This document shows positions 35,662 to 44,214 of a stretch of DNA of 64,000 bases, piece by piece (position 1 is the first letter of the stretch; each line of letters starts with the position of its first letter). Source of the DNA: Clostridium culturomicium (GTDB taxonomy: Bacteria > Bacillota > Clostridia > Clostridiales > Clostridiaceae); the NCBI RefSeq assembly GCF_000821305.1, contig NZ_CCXK01000015.1, positions 64,528 through 128,527 of the forward strand. The letters are read 5' to 3'. Made by a program: the position numbers and the translations under genes. Under the pieces are notes generated by a model. The model worked only from the letters and a program-made list of their open reading frames with translations. It searched no databases and was not told where the DNA came from.

Positions 35662-37257
35662 ATGTATATATTAGAGAATGCATTAAAGAATCTAATCCGT
35701 AATAAAGGTAGAAATATACTTATTGGTGCTATTATTTTTGCTATTATTACAACTACTGTAGTGTCATTAATTATTAATAATACCGCATCAGCTGTTATTG
35801 AGGATTATAAAGAAAGATTTTCTTCTAAAGTTTCCATTACTCCTGATATGCAGAAAGTTATGCAAGAAGCACAGCAAAATCCAGCTGATGGTAAAGTTAT
35901 GATGAAGAGACCTGAGATATCCTCTGAGTTATACCTTCAATTTACTGATTCAGAATATCTTAAAGAAAGTATAGCAACAGGGTCTATTGGTGCAAATTCT
36001 AATTCCATTACTGCCATAGATCAGGATGAAGAAAATACCACTGAAGATACACCCTCAAATGGTCCTTCTAATTTTAGAGGTAATGAAATATCCATGAGAA
36101 TCGGCGGAAATTCAAACTTTAAATTATACGGAGATTACTGGCAAGATTTCAAAGATGGATTAAGAAGTGTTGAAAATGGAAAAATACCTGAAAATGATAA
36201 TGAATGTATTATCAGCACCGCCCTTAGCGATGCGAATAATATTTCTGTTGGTGATACCCTTACTTTTACTTCTAATGTATCTATTGACGTTCCAGATGAC
36301 ATAGATACAAGCACTTTAGCTGATGGAGATACCATAACCTTAAATAATGAAAATTATAAAGTAGCTCTTTCTGAAATGGGAACTGTAACTTTAAGTAGAG
36401 AAGTAACCTATGAGCTTAAGGTTGTAGGAACTTATGCTGACCTTACTGATGAATACAGCAATGAAAATATGCCTACATCTGCTGCTTTAAACAGACGTAA
36501 TGAAGTTCTTACTACTCTTAATACATTACTTTCTACAAGAAACACTGATGAATCTGGTGTACAGGTAGATGTAACATATTATTTAAGCAGCCCTGAATAT
36601 TTAACACAATTTGAAGCTGAAGTTAGATCAAAAGGTCTTCCTGATACCTTTACTGTAACTACAGATACTACTTCTTATAACAGAATTGTAAAGCCTGTTT
36701 TAGGATTAAAAAACATATCTCTTACTTTCATGCTTGTAGTTATCATTTTAGGCTCTATAATTTTAGTTCTTCTTTCATCTATATCAATAAGAGAACGTAA
36801 ATATGAAATTGGTGTACTTCGTGCAATGGGTATGAAGAAATCAAAGGTTGCTTTAGGTTTATGGAGTGAAACACTTATTATAACTTGCATCTGTCTTATA
36901 ATAGGTTTAGGTGTCGGAGCTGGCGTATCCCAGCCTATTTCAGACAAACTTCTTAGTAATCAAGTTGAAGCTGCTCAAAATACTGAACAACAAGGTAGCA
37001 GCCAGTTTGGAGGACATGTTATCAGTGAACAAAGACCTAACGGCAGTACTACACCATCCATGGGTGGTAGTATGTTTTTTAGTGGCATAAATCAATCTAA
37101 CGCACAACCTCTTTCAGAGATGAAAATAACACTTGATTTCTATACAGTTCTTGAGATTATCGTAATTTCAATCCTGCTAGCCTCCATTGCTGGTTTAGTT
37201 TCACTAAGCAGAATTACAAAGTATGAACCAATTAAGATTTTGATGGAAAGGAATTGA
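35662..37257 (+). CDS. FtsX/MacB-type ABC transporter permease
   Basis: 531 residues. N-terminal helix (GRNILIGAIIFAIITTTVVS), an extracytoplasmic MacB-PCD-like domain (about 40-345), then three C-terminal helices of the FtsX domain, including the conserved SIRERKYEIGVLRAMGMKKS loop. An insertion rich in Gln, Ser and Gly lies between helices 2 and 3 of the FtsX block (about 430-475). Such permeases do not carry solutes through the membrane like classical exporters but transmit ATPase strokes to the outer face. Operon with the ATPase 10 nt downstream. Confidence 0.92.
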   Translation: MYILENALKNLIRNKGRNILIGAIIFAIITTTVVSLIINNTASAVIEDYKERFSSKVSITPDMQKVMQEAQQNPADGKVMMKRPEISSELYLQFTDSEYLKESIATGSIGANSNSITAIDQDEENTTEDTPSNGPSNFRGNEISMRIGGNSNFKLYGDYWQDFKDGLRSVENGKIPENDNECIISTALSDANNISVGDTLTFTSNVSIDVPDDIDTSTLADGDTITLNNENYKVALSEMGTVTLSREVTYELKVVGTYADLTDEYSNENMPTSAALNRRNEVLTTLNTLLSTRNTDESGVQVDVTYYLSSPEYLTQFEAEVRSKGLPDTFTVTTDTTSYNRIVKPVLGLKNISLTFMLVVIILGSIILVLLSSISIRERKYEIGVLRAMGMKKSKVALGLWSETLIITCICLIIGLGVGAGVSQPISDKLLSNQVEAAQNTEQQGSSQFGGHVISEQRPNGSTTPSMGGSMFFSGINQSNAQPLSEMKITLDFYTVLEIIVISILLASIAGLVSLSRITKYEPIKILMERN

Positions 37258-37267
37258 GGATAGGATT

Positions 37268-37939
37268 ATGAATTTATTAACTTTTAAAAATGTTACTTAT
37301 AAATATGAAGGAACTAAAAAGGATGTTCTAAAAGAAGTAAGCGCAAACTTCGAGCCTGGTAAGGTATATACTATTGTAGGAAAATCTGGCTCTGGTAAAT
37401 CTACTTTACTCTCTTTAATGTCAGGTCTTGATGTATGTACAACTGGTGAAATACTGTATGAAGATAATAACCTAAAAAAAGTGGACCGTGATGAATATAG
37501 AGCTAAAAACATCGGTGTTATATTTCAAAGCTTTAACCTGCTTACCAACGCAACTGCAGTAGAAAATATAGTGTTATCAATGAATATAAGTGGCAGTAAA
37601 GTACCAGATAAAAAAAGCTTTGCTTATAACCTCCTTGAAAAAGTAGGTATTGATAAGGAAACTGCAGACCGCAAAATTTTAAAGCTATCTGGTGGTGAAC
37701 AACAGCGTGTTGGTATTGCAAGAGCCTTGTCTCACAATCCTAATATTATCATTGCTGATGAACCTACCGGTAACCTTGATGAATCAACTGAAAAAGAAGT
37801 TCTAAAAATCTTTTCTTCCCTTGCCCATGATGATGGCAAATGTGTGATTATTGTTACACACTCTAAAGAGGTAACTCTAATTGCTGATGTTATCCTAGTA
37901 ATGAATAACGGTAAAATTATGCCTGTTAAAAGAAAATAA
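37268..37939 (+). CDS. ABC transporter ATPase, MacB/LolD type
   Basis: 223 residues. Walker A VGKSGSGKSTLLSLMSG (residues 37-53), Q-loop FQSFNLL, signature LSGGEQQRVGIARALS, Walker B IIIADEPTGNLDES and the H-loop in VTHSKEV. The sequence is full length for the LolD/MacB family. It pairs with the permease just upstream. A GAGGATAGGATT sequence includes its ribosome site. Substrate unknown; antimicrobial peptide or envelope functions are common for this type. Confidence 0.94.
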   Translation: MNLLTFKNVTYKYEGTKKDVLKEVSANFEPGKVYTIVGKSGSGKSTLLSLMSGLDVCTTGEILYEDNNLKKVDRDEYRAKNIGVIFQSFNLLTNATAVENIVLSMNISGSKVPDKKSFAYNLLEKVGIDKETADRKILKLSGGEQQRVGIARALSHNPNIIIADEPTGNLDESTEKEVLKIFSSLAHDDGKCVIIVTHSKEVTLIADVILVMNNGKIMPVKRK

Positions 37940-37971
37940 CCAATATACTGTGATTATATAAATTATAAGGT

Positions 37972-38016
37972 AAAAGGCCTGCAAAGTATGAACCCATCAT
38001 TTGCAGGCCTTTTAAA
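37972..38016 (+). terminator. Terminator after the FtsX-type ABC operon
   Basis: Perfect 14-bp stem AAAAGGCCTGCAAA/TTTGCAGGCCTTTT with a 14-nt loop. Confidence 0.92.
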
Positions 38017-38138
38017 TTACAAATATTTTGTGTATCAAATGATAGTTTATCCTTATCCATTGATAATATCTTCATTAATATGAATCTTAGTATTTTTAGG
38101 AAGTTTAATGTACTACACTAAAAACTAATTATAACCTA

Positions 38139-38387
38139 TCAAAACCAGTAATCTTTCATCTTCCCCAAAAATGTTTTAGTAATTGGATAGTCAGAACTCT
38201 CTCCTATTACAGAATCCATACCGCAATATGGGCACACTGCTGTGCTATCCCCATCATCTATCCACTCCTCAATCTCTTCTGGATTAAATATACTCAAGCA
38301 ATAAAAACATCCACATACTTCATCCTGCTCAAGCTGGCCTTTATTATTTGATGAATATTCATGTGCTTTAATATGTTCATTTGCCAT
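38139..38387 (-). CDS. Small zinc-ribbon-like protein
   Basis: 82 residues. Cysteines occur as CGCFYC (C25, C27, C30) and CPYC (C52, C55), a C-x2-C ... C-x2-C pattern expected for a zinc ribbon, with an acidic linker (NPEEIEEWIDDGD) between. The C-terminus is YPITKTFLGKMKDYWF. Short zinc-ribbon proteins of this kind are annotated as cytoplasmic proteins of unknown function. It has a GGAGGAG ribosome site and stands alone. The 38388-38725 gap holds only AT-rich sequence. Confidence 0.8.
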   Translation of the reverse strand: MANEHIKAHEYSSNNKGQLEQDEVCGCFYCLSIFNPEEIEEWIDDGDSTAVCPYCGMDSVIGESSDYPITKTFLGKMKDYWF

Positions 38388-38725
38388 AAAAACTCCTCCT
38401 ATAACCTTAATTTACAACACATATTTCATAATTTTTATTCTTTAATTATCTATACTATATTCAATATGTATGTATATTGACTCATGTTTTACATAAATAT
38501 CTTTCAATAACATTTTATATCTTACTATTTAATTAAATTAACTTATTAAATTATTAAATTCCAAAAAGCTTAGTACTTTATGAAATACTAAGTCTTTAAA
38601 CTTATTTAAATTTATTTATATAACAATTCAAATAGGAATATTTTCATATAAAGCGCATAGATATAAAGAAAACGGACAAGCAATCTATCTTTTAAAATAC
38701 AAGAGAGAATAAGGAGTGTAACATT

Positions 38726-38821
38726 ATGAGTATAGAAATATTAAAAGAGTATATTGATTATTGTAAAGAAAACAGTTTAAATCCAACCTTCGAAGGCTTA
38801 AAAGAATGGAAAAGACTTTAA
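38726..38821 (+). CDS. 31-residue small protein
   Basis: A 32-codon ORF (MSIEILKEYIDYCKENSLNP plus 11 more residues) too short for routine gene calling. It has a well-placed AAGGAG ribosome site (38712-38717), is followed after 22 nt by a strong terminator and uses codons like its neighbours. The peptide is acidic-basic amphipathic, probably helical, without a membrane segment. No family recognised. Confidence 0.55.
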   Translation: MSIEILKEYIDYCKENSLNPTFEGLKEWKRL

Positions 38822-38843
38822 AACTAAATATATCATATAAAAT

Positions 38844-38883
38844 AAAAAGAAGATATGTAATTAATTTACTCATCTTCTTTTTA
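38844..38883. terminator. Bidirectional terminator between the small ORF and potD
   Basis: Stem AAAAAGAAGAT/ATCTTCTTTTT with U tracts in both directions. Confidence 0.85.
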
Positions 38884-38896
38884 CTATTCACCTGTT

Positions 38897-39952
38897 TTAG
38901 TCATTAGATTTTATTTGTATCCATGCATCATCATAAATTTTCTTTACATCACTTGGGAAGTCCACATAGAACTCACATCTCTTCATAATCTCTTCTGGCA
39001 TATATGCATTAGGATTATTTCTAACTTCCTCTGGCTGCATCATTCTAGCTTCCTTATTTGGTGTTGTATAACCAATCTCATCAGCAATTCTTAAAGCTGC
39101 TTCCTTATCACTTACAAAATTGATGAACTTTTCAGCTCCCTCAAGATTCTTAGCATTCTTAGGAATACATAAGCTGTCTATCCAAAAGTTAGCGCCTTCT
39201 TCAGGTACAACATAAACCAAGTTTGGATATTCATCCTGAAGATTTAATCCCTCACCAGACCATATCATGTTAATATCTGATTCTCCTGCTGGAATCATAG
39301 TTGTTCCATTATCTACACCGTAGATTGGATTAACTAATTTTCTTTGTTCCAATAAAAGCTGCTTTGCCGCTTCAATTTCTTCTGGTTTTTGTGTGTTTAA
39401 TGAATATCCCAGTTTTTTCAATGCTGCTCCCATAGTATCTCTGTATGTATCGAACATAAAGATTTTATTCTTATAGTTTTCATTCCATAGTATATCCCAA
39501 CTATTTACTTCTTCCTTAACTACATCTTTATTGTATACAAGTCCCACATTTCCAAACATATAAGGCACTGAATACTTATTGCCTGGGTCTATTTCTAAAT
39601 CTAAATATGCATCATCCATTTGAATTAAATTAGGAATGTTTTCTTTATTTATCTCTTGAAGTAAACCATCCTTAATCATTCTTGGCATTAATGCATCTGA
39701 AACTAATATAACATCGTAATTAACTCCACCAGCACTAATCTTTTGATACATAGTTTCCATATCATCAAAGGTTTCCATTATAACCTTTAATCCTGTTTCC
39801 TTCTCAAATTCTTTTAAAGTTTCTTCATCTATATTTTCTCCATAGTTAAGGAAACTTACCTGCTTTGAAGGATCCTTACTGCAGCCTGTAAATAACGCTC
39901 CCATTATTACTAAACAAACTGTTAAACTAAATAATTTAAATATTCTTTTCAT
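38897..39952 (-). CDS. Spermidine/putrescine-type ABC substrate-binding lipoprotein
   Basis: 351 residues. Lipoprotein signal with lipobox FTGC (Cys24). The mature part is a PotD/PotF-like periplasmic-binding fold: VSFLNYGENIDEETLKEFEK, YDVILVSDALMPRMIKDGLL and YSVPYMFGNVGLVYNKDVV are typical. PotD binds polyamines for PotABC uptake. No potABC genes are adjacent on either side, so it is an orphan that either works with a transporter elsewhere or has another ligand. Confidence 0.88.
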   Translation of the reverse strand: MKRIFKLFSLTVCLVIMGALFTGCSKDPSKQVSFLNYGENIDEETLKEFEKETGLKVIMETFDDMETMYQKISAGGVNYDVILVSDALMPRMIKDGLLQEINKENIPNLIQMDDAYLDLEIDPGNKYSVPYMFGNVGLVYNKDVVKEEVNSWDILWNENYKNKIFMFDTYRDTMGAALKKLGYSLNTQKPEEIEAAKQLLLEQRKLVNPIYGVDNGTTMIPAGESDINMIWSGEGLNLQDEYPNLVYVVPEEGANFWIDSLCIPKNAKNLEGAEKFINFVSDKEAALRIADEIGYTTPNKEARMMQPEEVRNNPNAYMPEEIMKRCEFYVDFPSDVKKIYDDAWIQIKSND

Positions 39953-40046
39953 ACTACGCTTCCTTTCATTTATTATTTAGTATCTGTAGATTCTTTTGGA
40001 TTATATCACTATTTTAAATACATGTCTAACTAAATAATATTCATTA

Positions 40047-41351
40047 TTAATAAATATTATTTACACTCTTAGCTTTACCGCTATTAAATTTGCTATTTTT
40101 ATTTCTCGATCCTTGAGTCTTACCTTTACCATAATATTTTCTTTTTGAGTTTTTATTACTACTATTTTTCTGTTTGTCAGCTTGTTTTAAAGATTTTTCA
40201 GCTATTATACTTTCTTTTATTTCAAATTCTTCTTGTCCAAGGATTGGTATTGCTTTACCTATAAGTTTTTCAATCCTTCTAAACATGCCTAATTCTTCTG
40301 AATCGCATAAAGTAATTGCAACACCATCTCTTCCCGCTCTTCCTGTACGCCCTATTCGATGTACATAAGTCTCTGGAACATCTGGTAAATCATAATTTAT
40401 AACATGAGATAACTCATCTACATCTATCCCTCTCGCTGCAATATCCGTAGCAACTAAAACTCTTAAACTATCCTTTTTAAAATTTTTTAAAGCTAGTTGT
40501 CTTTGGTTTTGACTCTTATTTCCATGGATGGCAGTTGCATCAATTCCTACATTATTAAGATCTTTTGCTATCTTATTAGCTCCATGTTTAGTTCTTGAAA
40601 ATACTATAACTGACTTTATAGTTTCATCCCTTAATAGATTTACTAACATTGACTTTTTATCTTTCTTTGCAACCATGTAAGCGCCTTGTGATATTACTTC
40701 TACTGTAGAAGAAACAGCTTCTACCTCTACCTTAACTTTGTTTTTTAAAATAGAATTTACTAGCTTTGTTACTTCCTTTGGCATAGTAGCTGAGAATAAT
40801 AAGTTTTGTCTTTCCTTAGGTAATTTTGCTATTATTCTCTTTACATCGTGTATCATTCCCATATCAAGCATACGATCTGCTTCATCAAGTACAAAATACT
40901 TAACATTCTTCAAGTCCACATAGCCTTGGTTTTGTAAATCTAAAAGTCTACCTGGTGTTGAAATTAAAACATCTACTCCTGCAGTTAATTTTCTAACTTG
41001 TGAACTTTGGTTTACTCCCCCAAAGATAACTGTATTTTTAATATTTAAATGCTTTGAATAAGTAGTAAAATTTTCACCTATTTGAATTGCTAATTCTCTA
41101 GTAGGTGCTACTATTAAGGTTTGGATACTTCTACGTCTATCGTTATTCTTTTTACTTTTAACCATGTTTTGTAATACAGGTATAGAAAATGCTGCTGTTT
41201 TACCCGTTCCTGTTTGTGCACATCCTAAAATATCTCTTTCCTCTAATATTCGTGGTATTGATTTTTCCTGTATTGGAGTTGGTTTTTCATATCCAGCCTC
41301 TTCCACTGCTTTTAATATTGGTTCAATTATATTTAAATCTTTAAATAACAT
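40047..41351 (-). CDS. DEAD-box RNA helicase, RhlE-like
   Basis: 434 residues. All motifs are present: Q motif (YEKPTPIQEKSIP), I AQTGTGKTAA, Ia PTRELAIQ, II DEAD, III SAT, V ARGIDV and VI HRIGRTGRAG. The last 60 residues are a lysine, asparagine and serine-rich tail (KNSSNKNSKRKYYGKGKTQG) that would bind RNA nonspecifically. It acts in ribosome assembly or RNA turnover, often in the cold. It is a single gene. Confidence 0.95.
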   Translation of the reverse strand: MLFKDLNIIEPILKAVEEAGYEKPTPIQEKSIPRILEERDILGCAQTGTGKTAAFSIPVLQNMVKSKKNNDRRRSIQTLIVAPTRELAIQIGENFTTYSKHLNIKNTVIFGGVNQSSQVRKLTAGVDVLISTPGRLLDLQNQGYVDLKNVKYFVLDEADRMLDMGMIHDVKRIIAKLPKERQNLLFSATMPKEVTKLVNSILKNKVKVEVEAVSSTVEVISQGAYMVAKKDKKSMLVNLLRDETIKSVIVFSRTKHGANKIAKDLNNVGIDATAIHGNKSQNQRQLALKNFKKDSLRVLVATDIAARGIDVDELSHVINYDLPDVPETYVHRIGRTGRAGRDGVAITLCDSEELGMFRRIEKLIGKAIPILGQEEFEIKESIIAEKSLKQADKQKNSSNKNSKRKYYGKGKTQGSRNKNSKFNSGKAKSVNNIY

Positions 41352-41433
41352 TATTTCTCCTTTGTAATTAAATTTTTTTATTATACTCTATTACCTCTGT
41401 TCATCTAATAATGTAACTTATTATTAAAACAAA

Positions 41434-41488
41434 AAGGAACACATAATAAATGCAAGTCACTAACATAAGCATTTACATAGCGTTCCTT
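41434..41488. other. Long hairpin between the helicase and kdgK
   Basis: Nested inverted repeats AAGGAAC/GTTCCTT and, inside, AAATGC/GCATTT. It lies upstream of the helicase start and downstream of kdgK, near the terminator at 41597; role uncertain, possibly a terminator remnant. Confidence 0.4.
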
Positions 41489-41596
41489 ATTACTATAATT
41501 ATATATTATTTCTACAATAAGTCCATTCTTTTTTTACTGGAATATTGCAAGTTGTTAATTCACGTATAATTTTCACTCTCTTTTATGTTGTAAAAA

Positions 41597-41627
41597 AGTA
41601 ATGCAGCTACAATGTAACTGCATTACT
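41597..41627 (-). terminator. Terminator after the kdgK operon
   Basis: Perfect 10-bp stem AGTAATGCAG/CTGCATTACT, loop 11 nt, then TTTTTTAC on the minus strand. Confidence 0.8.
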
Positions 41628-41691
41628 ATATATCTGATAGATATGCCTTTATAAGAAACTCTGCTTATTTAAAAGCTGAGCTTTCTTTTTA

Positions 41692-41765
41692 AAGGAAACT
41701 CCTTCTCACATACTTTCGAATGAGTAAGTTCGCCTATACCAAATCATAGATTTGGAGGCTTACTT
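41692..41765 (+). repeat. Intergenic two-hairpin repeat, copy D
   Basis: AAGGAAACTCCTTCTCACAT followed by ACTTTCGAATGAGTAAGTTC, then CCAAATCATAGATTTGG and a TACTT end. The second hairpin is intact; the first stem is partly mismatched. It is fused head-to-tail with copy E. Confidence 0.9.
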
Positions 41766-41838
41766 AAGGAAACTCGGTCTCACAAACAGTCGACCGAGTA
41801 AGTTCCACTAGCTAAATCAAAGATTTAGAGTGTCACTT
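41766..41838 (+). repeat. Intergenic two-hairpin repeat, copy E (compensated stems)
   Basis: The first stem is ACTCGGTC/GACCGAGT, different from every other copy but still fully paired. The second is CTAAATC/GATTTAG, again with a paired change. The final CACTTA overlaps the kdgK stop codon (TAA, complement of 41837-41839). Confidence 0.92.
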
Positions 41839-42862
41839 ATCTTTGTACTCTTCCTGAACCGTCTCCGCCAGCTAATTTAGAAACTTCGTCAACTGATACT
41901 AGGTTGAAGTCTCCCTCTACAGAGTGCTTTAAGCATGAAGCTGCAACTGCGAACTCTATAGTAGCTTGAGAATCTAATCCGTTTAATGATGCACAGATTA
42001 ATCCGCCACCGAAGCTGTCTCCGCCACCTACTCTGTCAACGATGTGCATTTTGTACTTCTTGCTGAAGAAGTAGTCGCTTCCATCGAATAGCATAGCAGA
42101 CCAGTTGTTGTCGTTAGCAGAGATAGACTCTCTTAAAGTGATAGCAACTTTGCTAAATCCGAATCTGTCAGCTAATTGCTTAGCAACATCTTTGTATCCT
42201 TCATGGTTAACTGTTCCAGTTGTTACGTCTGTGTTTGCAGCGTGGATTCCGAATACGTCTGCAGCATCTTCTTCGTTTGCTATACATACGTCAACGTATT
42301 TACATAATTCTCCCATAACCTCGCCAGCTTTAGCTTTTGACCATAATTTATTTCTGTAGTTAAGGTCGCAAGATATTGTAACACCAGCTTCTTTAGCAGC
42401 TTTACAAGCTTCTAAACATATAGCAGCAACTTCGTCATTTAATGCTGGAGTTATTCCTGTGAAGTGGAACCACTCAACTCCGTTGAATATTTCTTTCCAG
42501 TTGAAGTCAGCTGAAGTAGCTGTAGCTATTGAAGAACCTGCTCTGTCATATATAACTTTTGAAGGTCTTTGAGAAGCACCTTTCTCTAAGAAGTATATAC
42601 CAACTCTGTCTCCACCTCTAGCGATGTTTGTAGTGTCAACTCCAAATTTTCTTAAAGAGTTTACAGCTGCTTGACCTATTTCATGCTTAGGAAGTTTTGT
42701 AACAAAGCTAGCATCAAAACCGTAGTTTGCTAAAGATACAGCAACGTTAGCTTCTCCTCCACCGTAAGTAGCTCCGAATTTATCTGCTTGCACGAATCTG
42801 TAGTATCCTTCTGGTGCAAGTCTTAACATTATTTCTCCAAATGTAACAACTTTTTTAGCCAT
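41837..42862 (-). CDS. kdgK: 2-keto-3-deoxygluconate kinase
   Basis: 341 residues of the PfkB sugar-kinase family. N-terminal substrate motif GGGEANVAVSLANYG and the C-terminal ATP/anion-hole motif DRVGGGDSFGGG with the catalytic Asp are visible. It phosphorylates 2-keto-3-deoxygluconate to KDPG, the substrate of the aldolase encoded upstream. Start ATG at 42862 with an AAAGGAG ribosome site. The eda gene lies 71 nt upstream on the same strand, so the two form a hexuronate/pectin-sugar branch. The stop lies in repeat copy E. Confidence 0.94.
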   Translation of the reverse strand: MAKKVVTFGEIMLRLAPEGYYRFVQADKFGATYGGGEANVAVSLANYGFDASFVTKLPKHEIGQAAVNSLRKFGVDTTNIARGGDRVGIYFLEKGASQRPSKVIYDRAGSSIATATSADFNWKEIFNGVEWFHFTGITPALNDEVAAICLEACKAAKEAGVTISCDLNYRNKLWSKAKAGEVMGELCKYVDVCIANEEDAADVFGIHAANTDVTTGTVNHEGYKDVAKQLADRFGFSKVAITLRESISANDNNWSAMLFDGSDYFFSKKYKMHIVDRVGGGDSFGGGLICASLNGLDSQATIEFAVAASCLKHSVEGDFNLVSVDEVSKLAGGDGSGRVQR

Positions 42863-42933
42863 TTTGAAAATCTCCTTTGTTATATATATTTTAATTTATT
42901 ATTAAACAATCTCTTTAAGATTATTATGTTATC

Positions 42934-43896
42934 TTATTTTTGAACTAAGTGTATAGCGAATCCACCAATTTCATTCTTGAAGAATACAGCTTTTAAGTTA
43001 CCTTTTGCATCGTACTTAACTGTGTTCATATCAAACTCATATCCTTGAGTCTCTAAGTAAGCTACTGCTCTCTCAATGTAGTTTGTAGCTACTGCTATAT
43101 GTCCATTTGTTCCAAGGTAAGGTAATTTAGTTATTTCTATTCCTTTACCTGCAAAGTAAGAGCTGTTTCCTTCTTTCTTAGTGAAGCCAAACATGTTTTC
43201 GAACATCATTGCAAAACTGCAAGCTTCTTCAGATGTTTTACCGTTAATTCCAACGTGAGCAACTTCGAAACCTAACATAGATTGTACGGCTTCTTTAGTT
43301 AATTCTCTTATTTTACCGAACTCTCCAGCCGCAACTAGGTCGCCTTTAACCATCCAGCTTCCACCACATGCTATTATTTTATTGAAGTCAAGGTATGATT
43401 TTAAGTTAGCAGGTCCAATTCCACCTGTAGGCATGAATTTCATCTTTGTATATGGCGCAGCCATAGCTTTTATCATATTTATTCCGCCTGCTGGTTCAGC
43501 TGGGAAGAATTTAACTACTTCTAATCCTAATTCGATAGCTTGCTCGATATCACTTGGATTAGTAACACCCGGAGTTATTGGAATCCCCTTTTCAACACAG
43601 TACTTAACTATTTTAGGGTTTAATCCTGGGCTAACGATGAATTTAGCTCCTGCAGCAACTGCTCTGTCAACTTGCTCAGTTGTTAATACAGTTCCAGCTC
43701 CAACTAACATTTCTGGATATTTCTCTGACATTATACGAATAGATTCTTCAGCAGCCTCTGTACGAAATGTTACCTCTGCACATGGAAGTCCACCTTCACA
43801 AAGTGCTTGCGCTAATGGTGCAGCATCTTTTGCGTTATTTAAAACAACAACTGGTACTATACCTAATTTTTGAATCTTATTTAAAACTTCATTCAT
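42934..43896 (-). CDS. eda: KDPG/KHG aldolase fused to a VOC-like domain
   Basis: 320 residues from the ATG at 43896, preceded by GGAGG with an 8-nt spacer (the in-frame ATG at 43911 has no such site). Residues 1-213 are class I KDPG aldolase: E41 in AEVTFRTE and the Schiff-base Lys129 in VVKFFPAEPAGG. Residues 215-320 look like a vicinal-oxygen-chelate (glyoxalase-type) domain (VAHVGINGKTSEEACSFAMM). Stand-alone Eda is about 210 residues, so this is a fusion. It cleaves KDPG to pyruvate and glyceraldehyde 3-phosphate; the role of the added domain is unknown. Confidence 0.92.
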   Translation of the reverse strand: MNEVLNKIQKLGIVPVVVLNNAKDAAPLAQALCEGGLPCAEVTFRTEAAEESIRIMSEKYPEMLVGAGTVLTTEQVDRAVAAGAKFIVSPGLNPKIVKYCVEKGIPITPGVTNPSDIEQAIELGLEVVKFFPAEPAGGINMIKAMAAPYTKMKFMPTGGIGPANLKSYLDFNKIIACGGSWMVKGDLVAAGEFGKIRELTKEAVQSMLGFEVAHVGINGKTSEEACSFAMMFENMFGFTKKEGNSSYFAGKGIEITKLPYLGTNGHIAVATNYIERAVAYLETQGYEFDMNTVKYDAKGNLKAVFFKNEIGGFAIHLVQK

Positions 43897-43935
43897 AATC
43901 TTATCCTCCAATTAAAAGCTTTTCAGTTTCATATT

Positions 43936-43962
43936 GCGAAACCGTGTTTCAAAATGCGATAC
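43936..43962. promoter_or_regulatory. Candidate IclR/KdgR operator upstream of eda
   Basis: GAAACCGTGTTTC is an inverted repeat (arms GAAAC/GTTTC) and is followed by AATGCGATACT. The same AATGCGATACT recurs at 44174-44184 just before the IclR gene, so both divergent units may share the operator. Confidence 0.6.
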
Positions 43963-44173
43963 TCTACAATATTGAATTATACAGAAAATTAACTCATTGT
44001 CAAGGTAATAAAAGTAAATCTCCTCCCTATTTTCAACATGAATTTTTTAAGCTTCAACTCCCAGATAGCATTATGTCTGATCCAAGAAAAGTGTACGATT
44101 ACAAATAGATATTTTTTTAATTTGATAATTAAAATTTAAGATGTTAAAATATAAAATAAGTCTTTAATTTTCG

Positions 44174-44184
44174 AATGCGATACT
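44174..44184. promoter_or_regulatory. Second copy of the candidate IclR operator
   Basis: AATGCGATACT, identical to 43953-43963, 31 nt before the IclR start codon. Apart from these motifs, the 43897-44214 gap has no other recognised structure. Confidence 0.55.
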
Positions 44185-44214
44185 ACAAATTTATAGAAAT
44201 TGGAGGCCTTACTT

